Of a stretch of 64,000 nucleotides of DNA, positions 8,014-19,662 are shown one piece after another (positions within the stretch are counted from its first letter, which is position 1; each line of letters starts with the position of its first letter). A model generated the notes under the pieces. It saw only the letters and a list, made by a program, of their open reading frames with translations, did no database searches and was not told the origin of the DNA. The position numbers and the translations under genes were made by a program. The stretch comes from Xenophilus aerolatus (GTDB taxonomy: Bacteria > Pseudomonadota > Gammaproteobacteria > Burkholderiales > Burkholderiaceae_C), in the NCBI GenBank assembly GCA_030418545.1, contig QAIB01000008.1, positions 62,001 through 126,000 on the forward strand, read 5' to 3'.

Positions 8014-9267
8014 ATGGCTGAAATCAAGAACTACACGCTGAACTTCGGTCCGCAGCACCCTGCGGCCCACGGTGTGCTGCGCCTCGTGCTCGAGCTCGAC
8101 GGCGAGGTCGTCCAGCGCGCCGACCCGCACATCGGCCTGCTGCACCGGGCCACCGAGAAGCTGGCCGAGCACAAGACCTACATCCAGTCGCTGCCGTACA
8201 TGGACCGTCTCGACTACGTGTCGATGATGTGCAACGAGCATGCGTACTGCCTGGCCATCGAGAAGCTGCTCGGCCTCGAAGTGCCGATCCGCGCGCAGTA
8301 CATCCGCGTCATGTTCGCGGAGATCACGCGCCTGCTGAACCACCTCATGTGGCTCGGCTCGCACGGCAACGACTGCGGCAGCTCGACCATCCTGATCTAC
8401 GCCTTCCGCGAGCGCGAAGACCTGTTCGACGTGTACGAAGCGGTGTCCGGTGCGCGCATGCACGCGGCCTACTTCCGTCCGGGCGGCGTGTACCGCGACC
8501 TGCCGGACAGCATGCCGCAGTACAAGGTCAGCAAGATCAAGAACGCGAAGGCGCTCGAGCGCATGAACGAGGACCGGCAGGGCTCGGTGCTCGACTTCCT
8601 CGAGGGCTTCACCAAGCGCTTCCAGACCTACCTGGGCGAATACCACACGCTGCTGACCGACAACCGCATCTGGAAGCAGCGCACGGTGGGCATCGGCGTG
8701 ATGTCGCCCGAGCGCGCGCTGAACCTGGGCCTCACGGGCCCGATGCTGCGCGGCTCCGGCATCGCCTGGGACCTGCGCAAGAAGCAGCCGTACGACGTGT
8801 ACGACCGCATGGACTTCGACATCCCCGTGGGCAAGACCGGCGACTGCTACGACCGCTACCTTGTCCGCATGGAGGAGATGAACCAGTCCAACCGGATCAT
8901 CGCCCAGTGCGTGCAGTGGCTGAAGGCCAACCCCGGCCCGGTCATCACCGACAACCACAAGGTGGCGCCGCCTGCGCGGGAGTCGATGAAGGCCAACATG
9001 GAAGAGCTGATCCACCACTTCAAGCTCTTCACCGAAGGCTTCCGCGTGCCCGAAGGCGAGGCCTACGCCGCCGTCGAGCACCCGAAGGGCGAGTTCGGCA
9101 TCTACATGGTGAGCGACGGCGCCAACAAGCCGTACCGCCTCAAGATCCGCGCGCCGGGCTTTGCGCATCTGGCCGCCCTCGACGAGATGGCGCGCGGCCA
9201 CATGATTGCCGACGCGGTGGCCGTGATCGGCACCCTGGACATCGTGTTCGGAGAGATCGACCGATGA
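8014..9267 (+). CDS. nuoD: NADH-quinone oxidoreductase subunit D
   Basis: 417-residue homologue of the 49-kDa subunit, which forms the quinone-binding pocket with NuoB. Near the N-terminus it has [15 protein letters not shown], with the conserved quinone-pocket histidines, and later [12 protein letters not shown] and the [15 protein letters not shown] block. The gene begins 27 bp after nuoC and ends with an ATGA overlap onto nuoE, indicating translational coupling. Confidence 0.97.
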   Translation: MAEIKNYTLNFGPQHPAAHGVLRLVLELDGEVVQRADPHIGLLHRATEKLAEHKTYIQSLPYMDRLDYVSMMCNEHAYCLAIEKLLGLEVPIRAQYIRVMFAEITRLLNHLMWLGSHGNDCGSSTILIYAFREREDLFDVYEAVSGARMHAAYFRPGGVYRDLPDSMPQYKVSKIKNAKALERMNEDRQGSVLDFLEGFTKRFQTYLGEYHTLLTDNRIWKQRTVGIGVMSPERALNLGLTGPMLRGSGIAWDLRKKQPYDVYDRMDFDIPVGKTGDCYDRYLVRMEEMNQSNRIIAQCVQWLKANPGPVITDNHKVAPPARESMKANMEELIHHFKLFTEGFRVPEGEAYAAVEHPKGEFGIYMVSDGANKPYRLKIRAPGFAHLAALDEMARGHMIADAVAVIGTLDIVFGEIDR

Positions 9268-9812
9268 GCGACGCTTTTTCTTCTTCAGCTTCTGCTTCCC
9301 CGGTGCCGGCCCTTCTGCCGCAGGCCGTGCTCGACCGCTTCGCGCGCGAGGTGGCCAAGTACCCCGACAACGCCGCAGGCCGCCAGTCGGCGGTGATGGC
9401 CTGCCTGGCCATCGTGCAGCAGGTCGACGGTCACGTCAGTGCAGAGAGCGAAGCGGCCATCGCCGACTACCTCGGCATGCCGCACATCGCCGTGCGCGAG
9501 GTCACGACCTTCTACAACATGTACAACCAGCATCCGGTGGGCAAGTTCAAGCTCAACGTGTGCACGAACCTGCCGTGCCAGCTGCGCGACGGCGTGACGG
9601 CGCTGGTGCACCTCGAGAAGAAGCTGGGGATCAAGATGGGCGAGACCACGCCCGACGGCCTGTTCACTCTGCAGCAGAGCGAATGCCTGGGCGCATGCGC
9701 CGATTCGCCGGTGATGCTGGTGAACGACCGCACCATGTGCAGCTTCATGAGCAACGAGAAGCTCGACCAGCTCGTCGACGGCCTTCGCGCTGCCGCCGGA
9801 GAGGAGCGTTGA
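9264..9812 (+). CDS. nuoE: NADH-quinone oxidoreductase subunit E
   Basis: 182-residue thioredoxin-fold subunit of the NADH-oxidising module that binds [2Fe-2S] cluster N1a. The ligands are clear: C100-x4-C105 and C141-x3-C145. The first 18 residues are a Ser/Ala-rich extension. The start ATG 9264 overlaps the nuoD stop (ATGA), and the stop overlaps the nuoF start. Confidence 0.96.
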   Translation: MSDAFSSSASASPVPALLPQAVLDRFAREVAKYPDNAAGRQSAVMACLAIVQQVDGHVSAESEAAIADYLGMPHIAVREVTTFYNMYNQHPVGKFKLNVCTNLPCQLRDGVTALVHLEKKLGIKMGETTPDGLFTLQQSECLGACADSPVMLVNDRTMCSFMSNEKLDQLVDGLRAAAGEER

Positions 9813-11152
9813 TGACGCCCGACCAAGTCCTGTCCCAGTTCCGGGCAACCGGCGTACAGACCTGTTTCCACGACCGCCACATCAATCCGCAGATCTATGC
9901 GGGCCTGAACGGCACCAACTGGCGCCTGGCCGACTACGAGGCGCGCGGCGGCTACCAGGCCCTGCGCAAGATCCTGACGGAGGGGCTGACGCCCGACCAG
10001 GTGATCGCCGAGGTCAAGGGCTCGGGCCTGCGGGGCCGCGGCGGCGCGGGCTTCCCGACGGGGCTGAAGTGGAGCTTCATGCCCCGCCAGTTCCCGGGCC
10101 AGAAGTACCTCGTCTGCAACTCGGACGAAGGTGAGCCGGGCACGTGCAAGGACCGCGACATCCTGCACTTCAACCCGCACATCGTCATCGAGGGCATGGC
10201 CATCGCCGCCTACGCGATGGGCATCAGCGTCGGCTACAACTACATCCACGGCGAGATCTTCGAAACCTACGAGCGTTTCGAAGAGGCGCTCGAAGAGGCA
10301 CGCGCCGCCGGCTACCTGGGCGACAGGATCATGGGCAGCGCCTACAGCTTCCAGCTGCATGCGGCCCATGGCTTCGGCGCCTACATCTGCGGCGAGGAAA
10401 CCGCGCTGCTCGAGTCGCTCGAAGGCAAGAAGGGCCAGCCGCGGTTCAAGCCGCCGTTCCCGGCCAGCTTCGGCCTGTACGGCAAGCCGACCACCATCAA
10501 CAACACCGAGACCTTCGCGGCGGTTCCCTGGATCATCCGCAACGGCGGGCAGGCCTACCTCGAGTGCGGCAAGCCCAACAACGGCGGGACCAAGATCTTC
10601 TCGGTGAGCGGCGACGTCGAGCAGCCCGGCAACTACGAAGTGCCGATGGGTACGCCGTTCTCCAAGCTGCTCGAACTCGCCGGTGGCGTGCGCAAGGGGC
10701 GCCAGCTCAAGGCGGTGATCCCGGGCGGCTCGTCGGCACCGGTGCTGCCGGCCGCGATCATGATGGACTGCACGATGGACTACGACTCCATCGCCAAGGC
10801 CGGCTCGATGCTGGGCTCGGGCGCCGTGATCGTCATGGACGACTCGCGGTCCATGGTGGAGTCGCTCAAGCGGCTGTCGTACTTCTACATGCACGAGTCC
10901 TGTGGCCAGTGCACGCCCTGCCGCGAAGGCACGGGCTGGCTGTGGCGCGTGGTGGATCGCATCCACAACGGCCAGGGCCGCGCCACCGACATGGACCTGC
11001 TGAACTCGGTGGCCGACAACATCCAGGGTCGCACCATCTGTGCGCTCGGCGATGCGGCCGCCATGCCCGTGCGGGCCATGATCAAGCACTTCCGCCACGA
11101 GTTCGAGGCGCTGGTGCCGGGCTACGTGCCCAAGACGCCGGCCCAGGCCTGA
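9812..11152 (+). CDS. nuoF: NADH-quinone oxidoreductase subunit F (NADH- and FMN-binding)
   Basis: 446-residue 51-kDa-type subunit that oxidises NADH through FMN. The FMN/NADH region shows [13 protein letters not shown] near residue 73 and NSDEGEPGT; cluster N3 ligands are C364, C367, C370 ([13 protein letters not shown]) and C410 (RTICALGD). The ATG at 9812 shares one base with the nuoE stop codon. Confidence 0.97.
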   Translation: MTPDQVLSQFRATGVQTCFHDRHINPQIYAGLNGTNWRLADYEARGGYQALRKILTEGLTPDQVIAEVKGSGLRGRGGAGFPTGLKWSFMPRQFPGQKYLVCNSDEGEPGTCKDRDILHFNPHIVIEGMAIAAYAMGISVGYNYIHGEIFETYERFEEALEEARAAGYLGDRIMGSAYSFQLHAAHGFGAYICGEETALLESLEGKKGQPRFKPPFPASFGLYGKPTTINNTETFAAVPWIIRNGGQAYLECGKPNNGGTKIFSVSGDVEQPGNYEVPMGTPFSKLLELAGGVRKGRQLKAVIPGGSSAPVLPAAIMMDCTMDYDSIAKAGSMLGSGAVIVMDDSRSMVESLKRLSYFYMHESCGQCTPCREGTGWLWRVVDRIHNGQGRATDMDLLNSVADNIQGRTICALGDAAAMPVRAMIKHFRHEFEALVPGYVPKTPAQA

Positions 11153-11171
11153 GCGCGAACGAGAACACGAC

Positions 11172-13364
11172 ATGGTTGAAATCGAACTCGACGGCAAGAA
11201 GGTCGAAGTGGCCGAAGGCAGCATGGTGATGCATGCCGCCGACAAGGCCGGCACCTACATCCCGCATTTCTGCTACCACAAGAAGCTCAGCATCGCGGCC
11301 AACTGCCGCATGTGCCTGGTCGACATCGAGAAGGCGCCCAAGGCCATGCCGGCCTGCGCCACCCCGGTGACGCAGGGCATGATCGTCCGCACCCAGAGCG
11401 AGAAGGCGATCAAGGCGCAGAAGTCGGTGATGGAGTTCCTGCTCATCAATCACCCGCTCGACTGCCCGATCTGCGACCAGGGCGGCGAATGCCAGCTGCA
11501 GGATCTGGCCGTGGGCTATGGCGGTTCGTCCTCGCGCTACGAGGAAGAAAAGCGCGTGGTCTTCCACAAGGACGTCGGCCCGCTCATCAGCATGGAAGAG
11601 ATGAGCCGCTGCATCCACTGCACCCGTTGCGTGCGCTTCGGCCAGGAAGTGGCCGGCATCATGGAACTGGGCATGGTCAACCGGGGCGAACACTCCGAGA
11701 TCACCACCGTGGTGGGCGACACGGTCGATTCCGAGCTCTCGGGCAACATGATCGACATCTGCCCGGTCGGCGCGCTCACGAGCAAGCCCTTCCGCTACAG
11801 CGCACGCACGTGGGAACTGAGCCGCCGCAAGTCGGTCAGCCCGCACGATTCGACGGGCACGAACCTGATCGTGCAGGTGAAGAATCACCAGGTCATGCGC
11901 GTCGTTCCGCTCGAGAACGAGGACATCAACGAGTGCTGGATCGCCGACCGCGACCGCTTCTCGTACGAAGCGCTCAACAGTGACGATCGCCTGACCCAGC
12001 CCATGCTCAAGCAGGGCGGTCAATGGCAGGCGGTCGACTGGCAGACCGCGCTCGAGTACGTCGCCAACGGCCTGCGCCAGATCAAGACGGACCACGGCGC
12101 CGCATCGATCGGCGCGCTCGTCAGCCCGCACAGCACCGTGGAGGAACTCGCGCTCGCCACGGCCCTCATGCGTGGCCTGGGCAGCGAGAACATCGACCAT
12201 CGCCTGCGCCACGCCGACTTCACGCGCGGCGCGGGCGTGCGCTGGCTCGGCACGTCGATCGCTTCGCTGTCGCAACTGCAGCGCGTGCTGGTGGTCGGCT
12301 CGAATCTGCGCAAGGACCATCCGCTGTTCGCCCAACGCATCCGCCAGGCGGCCCGCAAGGGCGCCGCGGTGCATGCCATCGCCGGCCAGGCGCAACTCGC
12401 GTCGCAGGACGCGTGGGCCATGCCGCTTGCCAGCGTGCAGACCGCCGAAGCGGCAGGCTGGGGCGACGCACTGGGCGTTCTGGCCGCGGCCGTGGCTGCC
12501 GAGAAGGGCCTGGCCGCTCCCTCGAATGCGCAGCCGACGGACGCCGCCCGGGCGACCGCCAAGTCCCTGCTGGGCGGCGAGCGCAAGGCGATCCTGCTGG
12601 GCAATGCGGCCGCGCACGCCGCCGACGCCTCGCGCCTGCTGGCCATGGCGCAGTGGATCGGCGAGCAGACCGGCGCCTCGGTCGGCTACCTGACCGAAGC
12701 GGCCAACACGGTCGGCGCCCAGTGGGTCGGCGCGCTGCCGGGCGCCCAGGGGCTCGACGCGGGCCAAATGCTGGCGGGCGGCCTCAAGGCCGTGCTGCTG
12801 CTCAACAACGAGCCCGAATTCGATTCGGCTGCGGGCGCCAAGGCGGCGCAGGCGCTGGACGGCGCACAGATGGTCGTGACGCTGAGTCCCTTCAAGGCGA
12901 ACCTCGCCTTCAGCGACGTGCTGCTGCCCATCTCGCCCTTCAGCGAAACGCCGGGCACCTTCGTCAATGCCGAAGGCCGCATCCAGAGCTTCCATGCCGT
13001 GGTCAAGCCCCGTGGCGAAACCCGTCCGGGCTGGAAGGTTCTGCGCGTGCTCGGCAACCTGCTCGGCCTCACGGGCTTCGACTTCGAGACCTCGCAGGAT
13101 GTGCTCGCGCACGTGCGCCAAGGGCTCGACGCCGCTGCCACGCACGTCCCGGCCGATCGGCTGAGCAATGCGCTGGCGACGCCGGTCGACCTGGCTGCGC
13201 CATCGGCGGCACCGGTCGCCGAGCCTGTGGCCGCGTCCATCTACCAGCTGGACGGTCTCGTGCGACGGGCGCCGTCGCTGCAGCTCACGGCCGACGGCCG
13301 TGGCAGCGCGCATGCCGTCCGTGGCGTCGCGTACTACCAGGCGATCGACGAGGTGACCGCATGA
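11172..13364 (+). CDS. nuoG: NADH-quinone oxidoreductase subunit G
   Basis: 730-residue 75-kDa-type subunit that carries electrons from N3 onward. The N-terminal ferredoxin-like domain binds [2Fe-2S] N1b (C34, C45, C48, C62); then come H94/C98/C101/C107 for N5 and C147/C150/C153/C197 for N4. The rest is the molybdopterin-oxidoreductase-like domain, shorter than in E. coli NuoG, and without the extra N7 cysteine cluster as far as could be seen. It ends with an ATGA overlap onto nuoH. Confidence 0.96.
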   Translation: MVEIELDGKKVEVAEGSMVMHAADKAGTYIPHFCYHKKLSIAANCRMCLVDIEKAPKAMPACATPVTQGMIVRTQSEKAIKAQKSVMEFLLINHPLDCPICDQGGECQLQDLAVGYGGSSSRYEEEKRVVFHKDVGPLISMEEMSRCIHCTRCVRFGQEVAGIMELGMVNRGEHSEITTVVGDTVDSELSGNMIDICPVGALTSKPFRYSARTWELSRRKSVSPHDSTGTNLIVQVKNHQVMRVVPLENEDINECWIADRDRFSYEALNSDDRLTQPMLKQGGQWQAVDWQTALEYVANGLRQIKTDHGAASIGALVSPHSTVEELALATALMRGLGSENIDHRLRHADFTRGAGVRWLGTSIASLSQLQRVLVVGSNLRKDHPLFAQRIRQAARKGAAVHAIAGQAQLASQDAWAMPLASVQTAEAAGWGDALGVLAAAVAAEKGLAAPSNAQPTDAARATAKSLLGGERKAILLGNAAAHAADASRLLAMAQWIGEQTGASVGYLTEAANTVGAQWVGALPGAQGLDAGQMLAGGLKAVLLLNNEPEFDSAAGAKAAQALDGAQMVVTLSPFKANLAFSDVLLPISPFSETPGTFVNAEGRIQSFHAVVKPRGETRPGWKVLRVLGNLLGLTGFDFETSQDVLAHVRQGLDAAATHVPADRLSNALATPVDLAAPSAAPVAEPVAASIYQLDGLVRRAPSLQLTADGRGSAHAVRGVAYYQAIDEVTA

Positions 13365-14437
13365 TCGACTCGATCTACGGTTTCGGGCGCGGCCTGATCG
13401 ATGCCGGCTGGTGGACCGGGGCCGGCTGGCCGGTGGTCTGGTCGCTGATCAAGATCGTGTGCGTGCTGCTGCCCCTGCTCGGTGCGGTCGCCTACCTCAC
13501 ACTCTGGGAGCGCAAGTTCCTGGGCTGGATCCAGGTGCGCCACGGTCCCAACCGCGTCGGCCCCATGGGGCTGCTGCAGCCAATCGCCGACGCGCTCAAG
13601 CTGCTGACCAAGGAGCTGATCAACCCCACGGCGGCCAACAAGGGCCTGTTCCGTCTGGGCCCGGTCATGGCGATCATGCCGGCGCTGGCAGCCTGGGTGG
13701 CGATCCCCTTCGGTCCCGATGCGGTGCTGGCCAACGTCAATGCCGGGCTGCTGCTGATCATGGCCATCACCTCGATCGAGGTGTACGGCGTCATCATCGC
13801 CGGCTGGGCCTCCAACTCGAAGTACGCCTTCCTGGGCGCGCTGCGTGCGTCGGCCCAGATGGTGAGCTACGAAATCGCCATGGGCTTCTGCCTGGTGGTG
13901 GTCATCATGGTGTCGGGCAGCCTGCACCTCGGCGAAGTGGTCGCCGCGCAGGCCAAGGGCATGGGTGCCAACATGGGCCTGGGCTTCCTGTCGTGGAACT
14001 GGCTGCCGCTGCTGCCGATCTTCATCGTCTACGTGATCTCCGGCGTGGCCGAGACCAACCGCCACCCCTTCGACGTGGTGGAAGGCGAGGCCGAGATCGT
14101 GGCCGGCCACATGGTCGAGTACTCGGGCATGGGCTTCGCGATCTTCTTCCTGGCCGAATACGCCAGCATGTGGCTGATCTCGATCCTGGCCGCGCTGATG
14201 TTCCTGGGCGGCTGGCTGTCCCCCATCGGCTTCCTCGACTTCATCCCCGGATGGATCTGGCTCGGCCTGAAGACATTCTTCGTGGTCTCGCTGTTCATCT
14301 GGATCCGGGGCACCTTCCCGCGCTTCCGCTACGACCAGATCATGCGGCTGGGCTGGAAGATCTTCATTCCTGTCACCCTGGTGTGGCTGCTGGTGGTCGG
14401 GGGCTGGATGCAGACGCCCTGGAACATCTGGAAATAA
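13361..14437 (+). CDS. nuoH: NADH-quinone oxidoreductase subunit H
   Basis: 358-residue membrane subunit (ND1 homologue) that completes the quinone cavity. About eight hydrophobic helices are visible, with the conserved [21 protein letters not shown] segment, the KLLTKE motif, and the cytoplasmic loop [19 protein letters not shown], a signature of the family. Start and nuoG stop overlap by 4 bp. Confidence 0.97.
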   Translation: MIDSIYGFGRGLIDAGWWTGAGWPVVWSLIKIVCVLLPLLGAVAYLTLWERKFLGWIQVRHGPNRVGPMGLLQPIADALKLLTKELINPTAANKGLFRLGPVMAIMPALAAWVAIPFGPDAVLANVNAGLLLIMAITSIEVYGVIIAGWASNSKYAFLGALRASAQMVSYEIAMGFCLVVVIMVSGSLHLGEVVAAQAKGMGANMGLGFLSWNWLPLLPIFIVYVISGVAETNRHPFDVVEGEAEIVAGHMVEYSGMGFAIFFLAEYASMWLISILAALMFLGGWLSPIGFLDFIPGWIWLGLKTFFVVSLFIWIRGTFPRFRYDQIMRLGWKIFIPVTLVWLLVVGGWMQTPWNIWK

Positions 14438-14451
14438 GCGGAGCGAACAAG

Positions 14452-14961
14452 ATGACAGCCGTTGCTGCCTCGTCCTTTTCGATCAAGGATTTCTTCAAGA
14501 GCTTCATGCTCGCCGAGCTCTTCAAGGGCATGGCCCTCACGGGCCGCTATGCGCTGCGCCGCAAGATCACGGTGCAGTTCCCCGAAGAGAAAACGCCTCT
14601 GTCGCCGCGCTTTCGCGGGCTGCATGCGCTGCGCCGTTATGAAAACGGCGAGGAGCGCTGCATCGCGTGCAAGCTGTGCGAGGCCGTGTGCCCTGCGGTC
14701 GCCATCACCATCGAGTCGACGGTGCGCGACGACGGCTCGCGCCGCACCTCGCGCTACGACATCGACCTGACCAAGTGCATCTTCTGCGGCTTCTGCGAAG
14801 AGAGCTGCCCGGTCGACTCGATCGTCGAGACGCACATCCTCGAATACCACGGCGAGAAGCGTGGCGATCTCTACTTCACCAAGGACATGCTCCTGGCCGT
14901 GGGCGATCGCTACGAGAAGGAAATCGCCGCCAACAAGGCGGCAGACGCCAAGTACCGCTGA
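14452..14961 (+). CDS. nuoI: NADH-quinone oxidoreductase subunit I (two [4Fe-4S])
   Basis: 169-residue ferredoxin-like subunit carrying clusters N6a and N6b. Two complete C-x2-C-x2-C-x3-CP motifs are seen at C70/C73/C76/C80 and C109/C112/C115/C119. It starts 14 bp after nuoH; the start ATG 14452 gives the betaproteobacterial N-terminus with an amphipathic helix ([17 protein letters not shown]). Confidence 0.97.
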   Translation: MTAVAASSFSIKDFFKSFMLAELFKGMALTGRYALRRKITVQFPEEKTPLSPRFRGLHALRRYENGEERCIACKLCEAVCPAVAITIESTVRDDGSRRTSRYDIDLTKCIFCGFCEESCPVDSIVETHILEYHGEKRGDLYFTKDMLLAVGDRYEKEIAANKAADAKYR

Positions 14962-14988
14962 TCCCGGCGCCCGAAAAGAACCATCCTC

Positions 14989-15648
14989 ATGGACGTCAAG
15001 ACCGGCTTCTTCTACCTGTTCTCGGTCGTGCTGCTCTTCGCAGCCTTCCGGGTCATCACCGCACGCAACCCCGTGCATGCGGTGCTCTACCTCATGCTGG
15101 CCTTCTCGCAGGCCGCCGCCGTGTGGCTGCTCCTGAAGGCCGAGTTCCTGGCCATCGCGCTGGTGCTGGTCTACCTGGGCGCCGTGATGGTGCTCTTCCT
15201 CTTCGTGGTGATGATGCTCGACCTCAACATCGACAGCCTTCGCCAGGGATTCTGGAAGCACTTCCCGCTGGCCGCCCTGATCGGCGTGGTCATCGCCCTC
15301 GAGATGGCCTACGTGCTGATGGGGGGCTTCCGCCTGCAGGGCTCCGTGCCGGCCGAGATGGCGCAGGCCGCCGCCGCGCAGGGCTCCAACACCAAGGCGC
15401 TGGGCCTGCTGCTGTACAGCGAATACGTCTATCCCGTCCAGATCGCGGCCGTGATCCTCGTCGTGGCCATGATCGCCGCCATCGCGCTGACGCTGCGTCA
15501 GCGCAAGGACACCAAGTTCGTCAACGTGAAGGACCAGGTGCACGTGAAGGCCGCCGACCGCATGAGCGTGGTGAAGCTGGCCGCGACGCTGCCCCCACCG
15601 CCGCCGGCCGCGCCGGCCGCCGACGCCGAAGCGGAGAAGAAGCCATGA
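14989..15648 (+). CDS. nuoJ: NADH-quinone oxidoreductase subunit J
   Basis: 219-residue ND6-type membrane subunit with five hydrophobic helices and the conserved [20 protein letters not shown] stretch containing the pi-bulge helix. The C-terminal 40 residues form a cytoplasmic Pro/Ala-rich tail. The last bases overlap the nuoK start by 4 bp. Confidence 0.95.
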   Translation: MDVKTGFFYLFSVVLLFAAFRVITARNPVHAVLYLMLAFSQAAAVWLLLKAEFLAIALVLVYLGAVMVLFLFVVMMLDLNIDSLRQGFWKHFPLAALIGVVIALEMAYVLMGGFRLQGSVPAEMAQAAAAQGSNTKALGLLLYSEYVYPVQIAAVILVVAMIAAIALTLRQRKDTKFVNVKDQVHVKAADRMSVVKLAATLPPPPPAAPAADAEAEKKP

Positions 15649-15953
15649 CGCTGACCCTGGGCCATTACCTGTCGCTGGGCGCGATGCTGTTCGCGCTGTC
15701 GGTGATCGGCATCTTCCTGAACCGCAAGAACCTGATCGTGCTGCTCATGTGCATCGAACTGATGCTGCTCGCGGTCAACATGAACTTCGTCGCCTTCTCG
15801 CACTACCTGGGCGACATGCACGGCCAGATCTTCGTGTTCTTCATCCTCACGGTCGCGGCCGCCGAATCGGCGATCGGGCTGGCGCTGCTCGTCCTGCTGT
15901 TCCGCAACAAGTCGAACATCAACGTCGACGAGCTCAACTCGCTCAAGGGATAA
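15645..15953 (+). CDS. nuoK: NADH-quinone oxidoreductase subunit K
   Basis: 102-residue ND4L-type membrane subunit with three transmembrane helices. The proton-path glutamates lie in [10 protein letters not shown] and [12 protein letters not shown]. It starts inside the end of nuoJ (ATGA-type overlap) and ends 11 bp before nuoL. Confidence 0.96.
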   Translation: MTLTLGHYLSLGAMLFALSVIGIFLNRKNLIVLLMCIELMLLAVNMNFVAFSHYLGDMHGQIFVFFILTVAAAESAIGLALLVLLFRNKSNINVDELNSLKG

Positions 15954-15964
15954 CGACAACCACC

Positions 15965-17995
15965 ATGAGCGCAACGCTATCTGCTTCCACCCTGCTGGCC
16001 GTGCCGCTCGCGCCCCTCGTGGGCTCGGCGCTGGCGGGCCTGTTCGGCACGAAATTCGGCGGCAACCACCTGGGCCGCAAGGTCGTCCACTCGATCACCA
16101 TCCTGGGCGTGCTGGTCGCCTTCGTCATCTCCGCCATGACCTTGAAGAGCGTCGTGGTGGACGGGGCCCGCTTCAACGCCACCATTTACGAATGGATGGT
16201 CGTCGGCGGCCTGAAGATGGAGGTCGGCTTCCTGGTCGACGGCCTCACCGCCATGATGATGTGCGTGGTGACCTTCGTGTCGCTGATGGTCCACATCTAC
16301 ACCATCGGCTACATGGAAGAGGATGCTGGCTACAACCGCTTCTTCGCGTACATCTCGCTGTTCACCTTCTCGATGTTGATGCTCGTCATGAGCAACAACA
16401 TGCTCCAGCTCTTCTTCGGCTGGGAGGCGGTGGGGCTGGTGTCGTACCTGCTGATCGGCTTCTGGTTCAACAAGCCCACGGCGATCTTCGCCAACATGAA
16501 GGCCTTCCTGGTCAACCGCGTGGGTGACTTCGGCTTCATCCTGGGCATCGGCCTGATCGCCGCCTACGCCGGCACGCTGAACTACACCGAAGCCTTCGCC
16601 AAGGCCGACCAGCTCGCCAAGATCGGCTTTCCGGGTACCGACTGGATGCTGATCACCGTGATCTGCATCTGCCTGTTCATCGGCGCCATGGGCAAGAGCG
16701 CGCAGTTCCCGCTGCACGTGTGGCTGCCCGATTCGATGGAAGGCCCGACCCCCATCTCGGCGCTGATCCACGCCGCCACCATGGTGACGGCGGGCATCTT
16801 CATGGTCAGCCGCATGTCGCCGCTGTTCGAGCTGAGCGACACGGCGCTGAGCTTCATCCTGGTGATCGGCGCCATCACCGCCCTGTTCATGGGCTTCCTG
16901 GGCATCATCCAGAACGACATCAAGCGCGTGGTGGCGTACTCGACGCTCTCGCAGCTGGGCTACATGACCGTCGCGCTGGGCGCCTCGGCCTACTCGGTCG
17001 CGGTGTTCCACCTGATGACCCACGCCTTCTTCAAGGCGCTGCTGTTCCTCGGTGCCGGCTCGGTGATCATCGGTATGCACCACAACCAGGACATCCGCTG
17101 GATGGGCGGCGTGCGCAAGTACATGCCCATCACCTGGATCACTTCGCTGCTGGGTTCGCTGGCGCTGATCGGCACGCCGCTGTTCTCGGGCTTCTATTCC
17201 AAGGACAGCATCATCGAGGCGGTGCACGAGAGCCACCTGTGGGGCTCGGGCTTCGCGTACTTCTCGGTGCTGGCCGGCGTGTTCATCACCGCGTTCTATT
17301 CGTTCCGCATGTACTTCCTCGTCTTCCACGGCAAGGAGCGCTACGACCAGAACCCGGATGCGCACCACGACGAGCACGCGCACGACGACCACCACGGCCA
17401 TGGCCACGACGCCAAGCCGCACGAGTCGCCGTGGGTGGTCTGGCTGCCGCTGGTGCTGCTGGCCATCCCGTCGGTGCTGATCGGCTACTTCACCATCCAG
17501 CCGATGCTCTATGGCGAGTTCTTCAAGGACGCCATCTTCGTGGATGGCTCCAAGCATCACGCGATGAAGGAGCTGGCCGAGGCCTTCCACGGCCCGATCG
17601 CCATGGCCTTGCACGGCCTGCAGGCGCCGCCCTTCTGGCTGGCCTTGGCCGGCGTGGCGCTGTCCTGGTACATGTACATGATCAACCCGGCGCTGCCGGC
17701 GGCCATCAAGCGCGCCTTCGGCCCGGTCTACCGGCTGCTCGAAAACAAGTACTACATGGACTGGTTCAACGAGAACGTGCTGGCACGCGGCACGCGTGCC
17801 CTGGGCACCGGCCTGTGGAAGGGCGGCGACCAGGCCCTGATCGACGGCGCCGTGGTCAACGGCTCGTGGAAGCTGATCGGGCGTCTGGCAGGCGTGGTGC
17901 GCTGGTTCCAGTCCGGCTACATCTACCACTACGCCTTCGCGATGCTGCTGGGCATCTTCGTCCTGATGACGTACTTCGTCTGGTTCAACCGATAG
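15965..17995 (+). CDS. nuoL: NADH-quinone oxidoreductase subunit L
   Basis: 676-residue antiporter-like ND5 subunit at the distal end of the membrane arm, with the long lateral helix at its C-terminus. Conserved blocks include LFFGWEAVGLVSYLLIGFW, the KSAQFPLHVWLPDSMEGPTP loop and NDIKRVVAYSTLSQLGYM. A histidine/aspartate-rich cytoplasmic stretch (about residues 462-482) precedes the last helices. Start is ATG 15965, 11 bp after nuoK. Confidence 0.97.
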   Translation: MSATLSASTLLAVPLAPLVGSALAGLFGTKFGGNHLGRKVVHSITILGVLVAFVISAMTLKSVVVDGARFNATIYEWMVVGGLKMEVGFLVDGLTAMMMCVVTFVSLMVHIYTIGYMEEDAGYNRFFAYISLFTFSMLMLVMSNNMLQLFFGWEAVGLVSYLLIGFWFNKPTAIFANMKAFLVNRVGDFGFILGIGLIAAYAGTLNYTEAFAKADQLAKIGFPGTDWMLITVICICLFIGAMGKSAQFPLHVWLPDSMEGPTPISALIHAATMVTAGIFMVSRMSPLFELSDTALSFILVIGAITALFMGFLGIIQNDIKRVVAYSTLSQLGYMTVALGASAYSVAVFHLMTHAFFKALLFLGAGSVIIGMHHNQDIRWMGGVRKYMPITWITSLLGSLALIGTPLFSGFYSKDSIIEAVHESHLWGSGFAYFSVLAGVFITAFYSFRMYFLVFHGKERYDQNPDAHHDEHAHDDHHGHGHDAKPHESPWVVWLPLVLLAIPSVLIGYFTIQPMLYGEFFKDAIFVDGSKHHAMKELAEAFHGPIAMALHGLQAPPFWLALAGVALSWYMYMINPALPAAIKRAFGPVYRLLENKYYMDWFNENVLARGTRALGTGLWKGGDQALIDGAVVNGSWKLIGRLAGVVRWFQSGYIYHYAFAMLLGIFVLMTYFVWFNR

Positions 17996-18153
17996 AAGGT
18001 GTGGACGAACCCGTCATGACCGCTCAGCCCTCCAAAACACATCCTCCCGGCGTTGCAAATGCTCGCCATGGCGTGAGCCATGCCTGCGCTTTGCGCCTTG
18101 ATCGGCCGCGTTGTGGCGGCCTGCTCGGCCACGCCGAGTCCATCCACACCTTC
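17995..18153. repeat. Inverted-repeat-bounded spacer between nuoL and nuoM
   Basis: The 186-bp nuoL-nuoM gap is by far the longest inside the operon. An 11-bp perfect inverted repeat, GAAGGTGTGGA (17995-18005) and TCCACACCTTC (18143-18153), bounds most of it, and a shorter CATGGC-gtga-GCCATG hairpin sits at 18067-18082. No open reading frame with coding character is seen inside. Confidence 0.5.
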
Positions 18154-18181
18154 TGATCCGCTGCGCTGGAGAACAAGAAAA

Positions 18182-19657
18182 ATGGGTTTGTTGAGCCTTG
18201 CCATCTGGCTGCCGATCGCGGTGGGCGCCGTCCTGCTGCTGTTCGGCCGCGAGAACCAAGCGCGTGCTGTCCGCTGGGTCGCGCTGATCGGCGCCACCGC
18301 CAGCTTCCTGGTCACCCTTCCGCTGTACACGCGCTTCCAGGTCGGCAGCGCGGCGATGCAGTTCGTCGAGAAGGCGCCGTGGATCGAGCGCTTCCACATC
18401 AACTACCACGTCGGCGTGGACGGGCTGTCGATGTGGTTCGTGCTGCTGACGGCCTTCATCACCGTGATCGTGGTGATCTCGGCCTGGGAAGTCATCACCG
18501 AGCGCGTCAACCAGTACATGGGCGCGTTCCTGATCCTGTCGGGCCTGATGATCGGCGTGTTCTCGGCGCTCGACGGGATGCTGTTCTACGTCTTCTTCGA
18601 AGCCACGCTGATCCCGATGTACCTGATCATTGGCATCTGGGGCGGCCCGAACAAGATCTACGCGGCCTTCAAGTTCTTCCTGTACACGCTGCTCGGCTCG
18701 CTGCTCATGCTGGTCGCGCTGATCTACCTGTACAACACCTCGGGCGGCAGCTTCGACATCCTGGCCTGGCACAAGCTGCCGCTGGGCGGCCATGCCCAGA
18801 CCCTGCTGTTCTTCGCCTTCTTCGCCGCCTTCGCCGTGAAGGTGCCGATGTGGCCGGTGCACACCTGGCTGCCCGACGTGCACGTCGAGGCCCCGACGGG
18901 CGGTTCGGCCGTGCTGGCCGCCATCATGCTGAAGCTCGGCGCCTACGGCTTCCTGCGCTTCTCGATGCCGATCGCCCCGGACGCCTCGCGCGAGTGGGCG
19001 TGGTTCATGATCGCCCTGTCGCTGGTGGCCGTGATCTACGTGGGCCTGGTCGCGCTGGTGCAGCAGGACATGAAGAAGCTGGTGGCGTACTCGTCGGTCG
19101 CCCACATGGGCTTCGTGACCCTCGGCTTCTTCATCTTCAACAGCTTGGGCGTGGCCGGCGGCATCGTGCAGATGATCTCGCACGGCTTCGTGTCCGGCGC
19201 CATGTTCCTGTGCATCGGCGTGCTGTACGACCGCGTGCACTCGCGGCAGATCGCCGACTACGGCGGCGTGGTGAACACCATGCCCAAGTTCGCGGCCTTC
19301 GCGCTGCTGTTCGCGATGGCCAACTGCGGGCTGCCCGCCACGGCCGGTTTCGTGGGCGAGTGGATGGTGATCCTGGGTGCCGTCAAGGCCAACTTCTGGA
19401 TCGGCCTCGGTGCGGCCACCGCACTGATCTTCGGTGCCGCCTACACGCTGTGGATGTACAAGCGCGTGTACCTCGGCCCGGTCGGCAACAAGCATGTGGA
19501 AGAACTCACCGACATCAACGGCCGCGAGTTCCTGATGCTGGCCCTGCTGGCGATCGCGGTGCTGTGGATGGGCCTGTTCCCGAAGCCCTTCACCGACGTG
19601 ATGGATGCTTCGGTCACGGAATTGCTGCGCCATGTCGCCGCGTCCAAGCTTCCCTGA
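18182..19657 (+). CDS. nuoM: NADH-quinone oxidoreductase subunit M
   Basis: 491-residue antiporter-like ND4 subunit. The ion-path glutamate and lysine blocks are recognisable in FYVFFEATLIPMYLIIGIWGG and AFAVKVPMWPVHTWLPDVHV, followed by QQDMKKLVAYSSVAHMGFV. ATG 18182 gives the family N-terminus (MGLLSLAIWLP); the frame is open about 100 bp further upstream in the structured nuoL-nuoM spacer. Confidence 0.97.
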   Translation: MGLLSLAIWLPIAVGAVLLLFGRENQARAVRWVALIGATASFLVTLPLYTRFQVGSAAMQFVEKAPWIERFHINYHVGVDGLSMWFVLLTAFITVIVVISAWEVITERVNQYMGAFLILSGLMIGVFSALDGMLFYVFFEATLIPMYLIIGIWGGPNKIYAAFKFFLYTLLGSLLMLVALIYLYNTSGGSFDILAWHKLPLGGHAQTLLFFAFFAAFAVKVPMWPVHTWLPDVHVEAPTGGSAVLAAIMLKLGAYGFLRFSMPIAPDASREWAWFMIALSLVAVIYVGLVALVQQDMKKLVAYSSVAHMGFVTLGFFIFNSLGVAGGIVQMISHGFVSGAMFLCIGVLYDRVHSRQIADYGGVVNTMPKFAAFALLFAMANCGLPATAGFVGEWMVILGAVKANFWIGLGAATALIFGAAYTLWMYKRVYLGPVGNKHVEELTDINGREFLMLALLAIAVLWMGLFPKPFTDVMDASVTELLRHVAASKLP

Positions 19658-19662
19658 CGAAA

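Noticed and set aside
17300-17430. His-rich stretch in NuoL as an unusual metal site
   Set aside because: Similar His/Asp-rich loops are common in betaproteobacterial NuoL; not evidence for a special function.
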